Assembly: GCA_002083525.1 (NCBI GenBank)
Contig: LWDM01000013.1
Coordinates: forward strand, 1-6,349
Direction: 5' to 3'
DNA: 6,349 nt
DNA from: Proteobacteria bacterium SG_bin9
GTDB lineage: Bacteria; Pseudomonadota; Alphaproteobacteria; Rhizobiales; Xanthobacteraceae
Under the pieces are notes generated by a model. The model worked only from the letters and a program-made list of their open reading frames with translations. It did no database searches and was not told the origin of the DNA. Positions 5,189 to 6,349 of the stretch are shown in pieces (the first letter of the stretch is position 1; every line of letters starts with the position of its first letter). The position numbers and the translations under genes were made by a program.

Positions 5189-5971
5189 TCAGCCGTTCAA
5201 GATCTTCAGCGCTGCTTCGTGCACGCGCTTGTCGCCGGCGGCGACGATGCGGCCGCCGTTGTGGGCCGGCTTGCCGTCCCAGGTGGTGATGATGCCGCCT
5301 GCGCCGGTGATGATCGGCACGAGAGCGGCCACATCGTAGGATTTCAGCTCGGTCTCGACCACGAGATCGAGGTTGCCGCTCGCCAGCATGCAGTAGGCGT
5401 AGCAGTCGCCGCCGTAGCGCGACAGGCGGACCTCGTTCTGCACGCGCTCGAAGATGGCGCGGTCCGCCTCGCTCATCAGCCGCGGGCTGGTGGTGAACAG
5501 CGTCGCTTCGCTGAGCGATTTGCAGCGGCGGGCCATCAGCTTGCGCTCGCCCGAGGGGCCGGAATAGCGCGCCGAACCGTTGTCGCCGGTGAAGCGCTCG
5601 CCGATGTAGGGCTGGTGCATCATGCCGAACACCGGCGTCCCTTTGTGCAGCAGCGCGATCAGCGTACCCCAGATCGGCAGGCCGGAGATGAAGGATTTGG
5701 TGCCGTCGATCGGATCGAGCACCCAGACGTAATCGGCGTCGGTGTTCTCCTCGCCGAATTCCTCACCGACGATGCCGTGCTTCGGGAAACTCGCCTTGAT
5801 CATCCGCCGCATCACGGCTTCCGCCGCGCGGTCGGCCTCGGTGACGGGATCGAACTCGCCGTTCTGCTTCTTGTTGTCGATCGACAGCGACGTGCGGAAG
5901 AACGGAAGGATCAATTCGCCGGAGGCTGAGGCGAGGCGGCTGGTGAAGGCTGTGAAATCGACAACAGTCAC
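5189..5971 (-). CDS. hisN: HisN-like phosphatase, inositol monophosphatase family (probable histidinol-phosphatase)
   Basis: Mg2+-dependent, Li+-sensitive-type phosphatase fold of 260 residues. HisN-type members remove phosphate from L-histidinol phosphate, the penultimate step of histidine synthesis, in bacteria lacking the other HisB/HisJ phosphatases. Metal-ligand motifs are present: the acidic VGEEFGEE block (68-75), DPIDGT (86-91) and the second aspartate in SYDVAALVP (211-219, Asp213). Tyr212 in place of Trp in the usual WDxAA, together with the AALVPIITGAGG run (215-226), favours HisN over inositol-1-phosphatase or CysQ. The start is GTG 5971 with SD GGAGGA 5 nt upstream; an ATG 28 codons further up (6055) has no SD and adds a non-conserved leader. 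No other his genes are visible, as usual for scattered rhizobial his genes. A secondary role on other phosphomonoesters cannot be excluded. Confidence 0.88.
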   Translation of the reverse strand: MTVVDFTAFTSRLASASGELILPFFRTSLSIDNKKQNGEFDPVTEADRAAEAVMRRMIKASFPKHGIVGEEFGEENTDADYVWVLDPIDGTKSFISGLPIWGTLIALLHKGTPVFGMMHQPYIGERFTGDNGSARYSGPSGERKLMARRCKSLSEATLFTTSPRLMSEADRAIFERVQNEVRLSRYGGDCYAYCMLASGNLDLVVETELKSYDVAALVPIITGAGGIITTWDGKPAHNGGRIVAAGDKRVHEAALKILNG

Positions 5972-5976
5972 TGCAT

Positions 5977-5982
5977 TCCTCC
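5977..5982 (-). promoter_or_regulatory. Shine-Dalgarno that fixes the GTG start of the HisN-like gene
   Basis: GGAGGA on the minus strand lies 5 nt before GTG 5971. The intervening bases include an out-of-frame ATG that touches the SD and is followed after one codon by TGA, so it cannot start the gene. The strong SD is the reason for choosing GTG. Confidence 0.8.
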
Positions 5983-6349
5983 ACTCGGCCAGGCCACTCA
6001 GGCTCGGCGCTTCCGTCGAATTCAAGGCCGTATAAGAGTCCGTCGCGGAGGGCAACGGGCAGCTCTGGCCGGTCGAAAGTCTTCTCCGCCCGGAGACTCA
6101 ATTCGAAATGCCGGGCACTCCAAAAGTTGAAGGATGGGAATATATGTTCAGCTTTTCGTGAGGAAATTCGATCGGGAATGTTTCCCGTTGTACGGATATT
6201 CGCTATTAGTCGATTGATTTCATTGATTAAACGTATCGCTTCCCAAGCCCGGTACTCGCAATTCAGCTATGCAGCGAGTGCATGTGAAATCCTTTAAAAA
6301 CTCTTGAACTTTGTGCACTGCGGCTGCATATTATTGCGGTGCGGCAACG
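5983..6349. other. Intergenic region without a supported gene; AT-rich on the right
   Basis: The left part (to about 6120) is the leader of the HisN-like gene and keeps the GC-rich composition; a poor minus-strand promoter-like pair, TTGCCC (6050-6055) and TATACG (6029-6034) with a 15-nt spacer, is visible. From 6121 to 6240 GC falls to about 38%, and to about 44% over 6121-6349. Here lie CGGGAA-TGT-TTCCCG (6173-6187) and a longer-looped pair GTACTCGC/GCGAGTGC (6252-6259, 6274-6281). A 27-codon frame (6134-6217) has no good SD and no recognisable product. It most likely serves as control sequence for a rightward gene starting beyond the window. Confidence 0.5.
6304..6334 (+). promoter_or_regulatory. 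Possible housekeeping promoter reading out of the window
   Basis: TTGAAC (6304-6309) is followed by TATTAT (6329-6334) after 19 nt, or by CATATT (6327-6332) after 17 nt, in an AT-rich setting next to the window edge. The fit to a sigma-70-type promoter is moderate, and the gene it would serve is not in view. Confidence 0.3.

Noticed and set aside
4934..5929. Long plus-strand frame (331 codons) across the ArsR start, the repeat and the HisN-like gene.
   Set aside because: It crosses a palindromic repeat and is antisense to two well-supported genes; its composition is typical of a shadow frame.
5968..5976. ATG-CAG-TGA mini-frame overlapping the start of the HisN-like gene, considered as a regulatory leader peptide.
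   Set aside because: The ATG directly abuts the SD, too close for initiation, so it is most likely chance.
6134..6217. A 27-codon plus-strand frame in the AT-rich region (MGIYVQLFVRKF...).
   Set aside because: The AAGG before it touches the ATG, there is no recognisable motif, and frames of this length are common by chance in such sequence.

Overview
The window reads as a chromosomal segment from a GC-rich alphaproteobacterium, most likely of the Bradyrhizobium/Rhodopseudomonas/Afipia group (Bradyrhizobiaceae). The basis is high-GC coding sequence (68% in a sampled stretch, 1081-1140), a ROSE-type RNA thermometer in front of a small heat-shock gene, and two composite palindromic intergenic repeats of a kind common in that group. 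The genus is an inference. Seven protein genes are supported, all housekeeping or ordinary accessory types. I see no phage, transposase, CRISPR, tRNA or rRNA.

Layout. 1-678 (minus strand): a heat-shock module read right to left, with a sigma-32-like promoter (651-678), a three-hairpin ROSE-like thermometer in the leader (538-644), an Hsp20 gene (73-537) and a strong intrinsic terminator (13-45). 760-1707 (plus): an alpha/beta hydrolase of the lysophospholipase/monoacylglycerol lipase type. 1730-1890: a composite inverted repeat that ends right at the ribosome binding site of a LysE/RhtB-type exporter (1902-2534, plus). 2540-3292 (minus): a TauE/SafE-type anion permease converging on the exporter with a 5-nt gap. 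3384-4274 (plus): a LysR-type regulator divergent from the permease, with a T-N11-A palindrome in the shared 91-nt region. 4320-5018 (minus): an ArsR-type regulator with a C-terminal domain carrying two CxxC pairs. 5095-5179: a second composite inverted repeat. 5189-5971 (minus): a HisN-like inositol-monophosphatase-family phosphatase with a GTG start. 5972-6349: no convincing gene; its right part is AT-rich.

How the parts work together. The left end is a self-contained heat-shock unit with two layers of control: sigma-32 transcription and temperature-gated translation. The LysR gene and TauE-type permease form a plausible regulator-target pair; the exported substrate (sulfite, sulfonate or another organic anion) cannot be told from sequence. 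The remaining genes look like independent transcription units. No wholly new system is evident. The best signal beyond ordinary genes is the thermometer, whose last hairpin pairs the Shine-Dalgarno with a UCGCU anti-SD carrying a bulged G.
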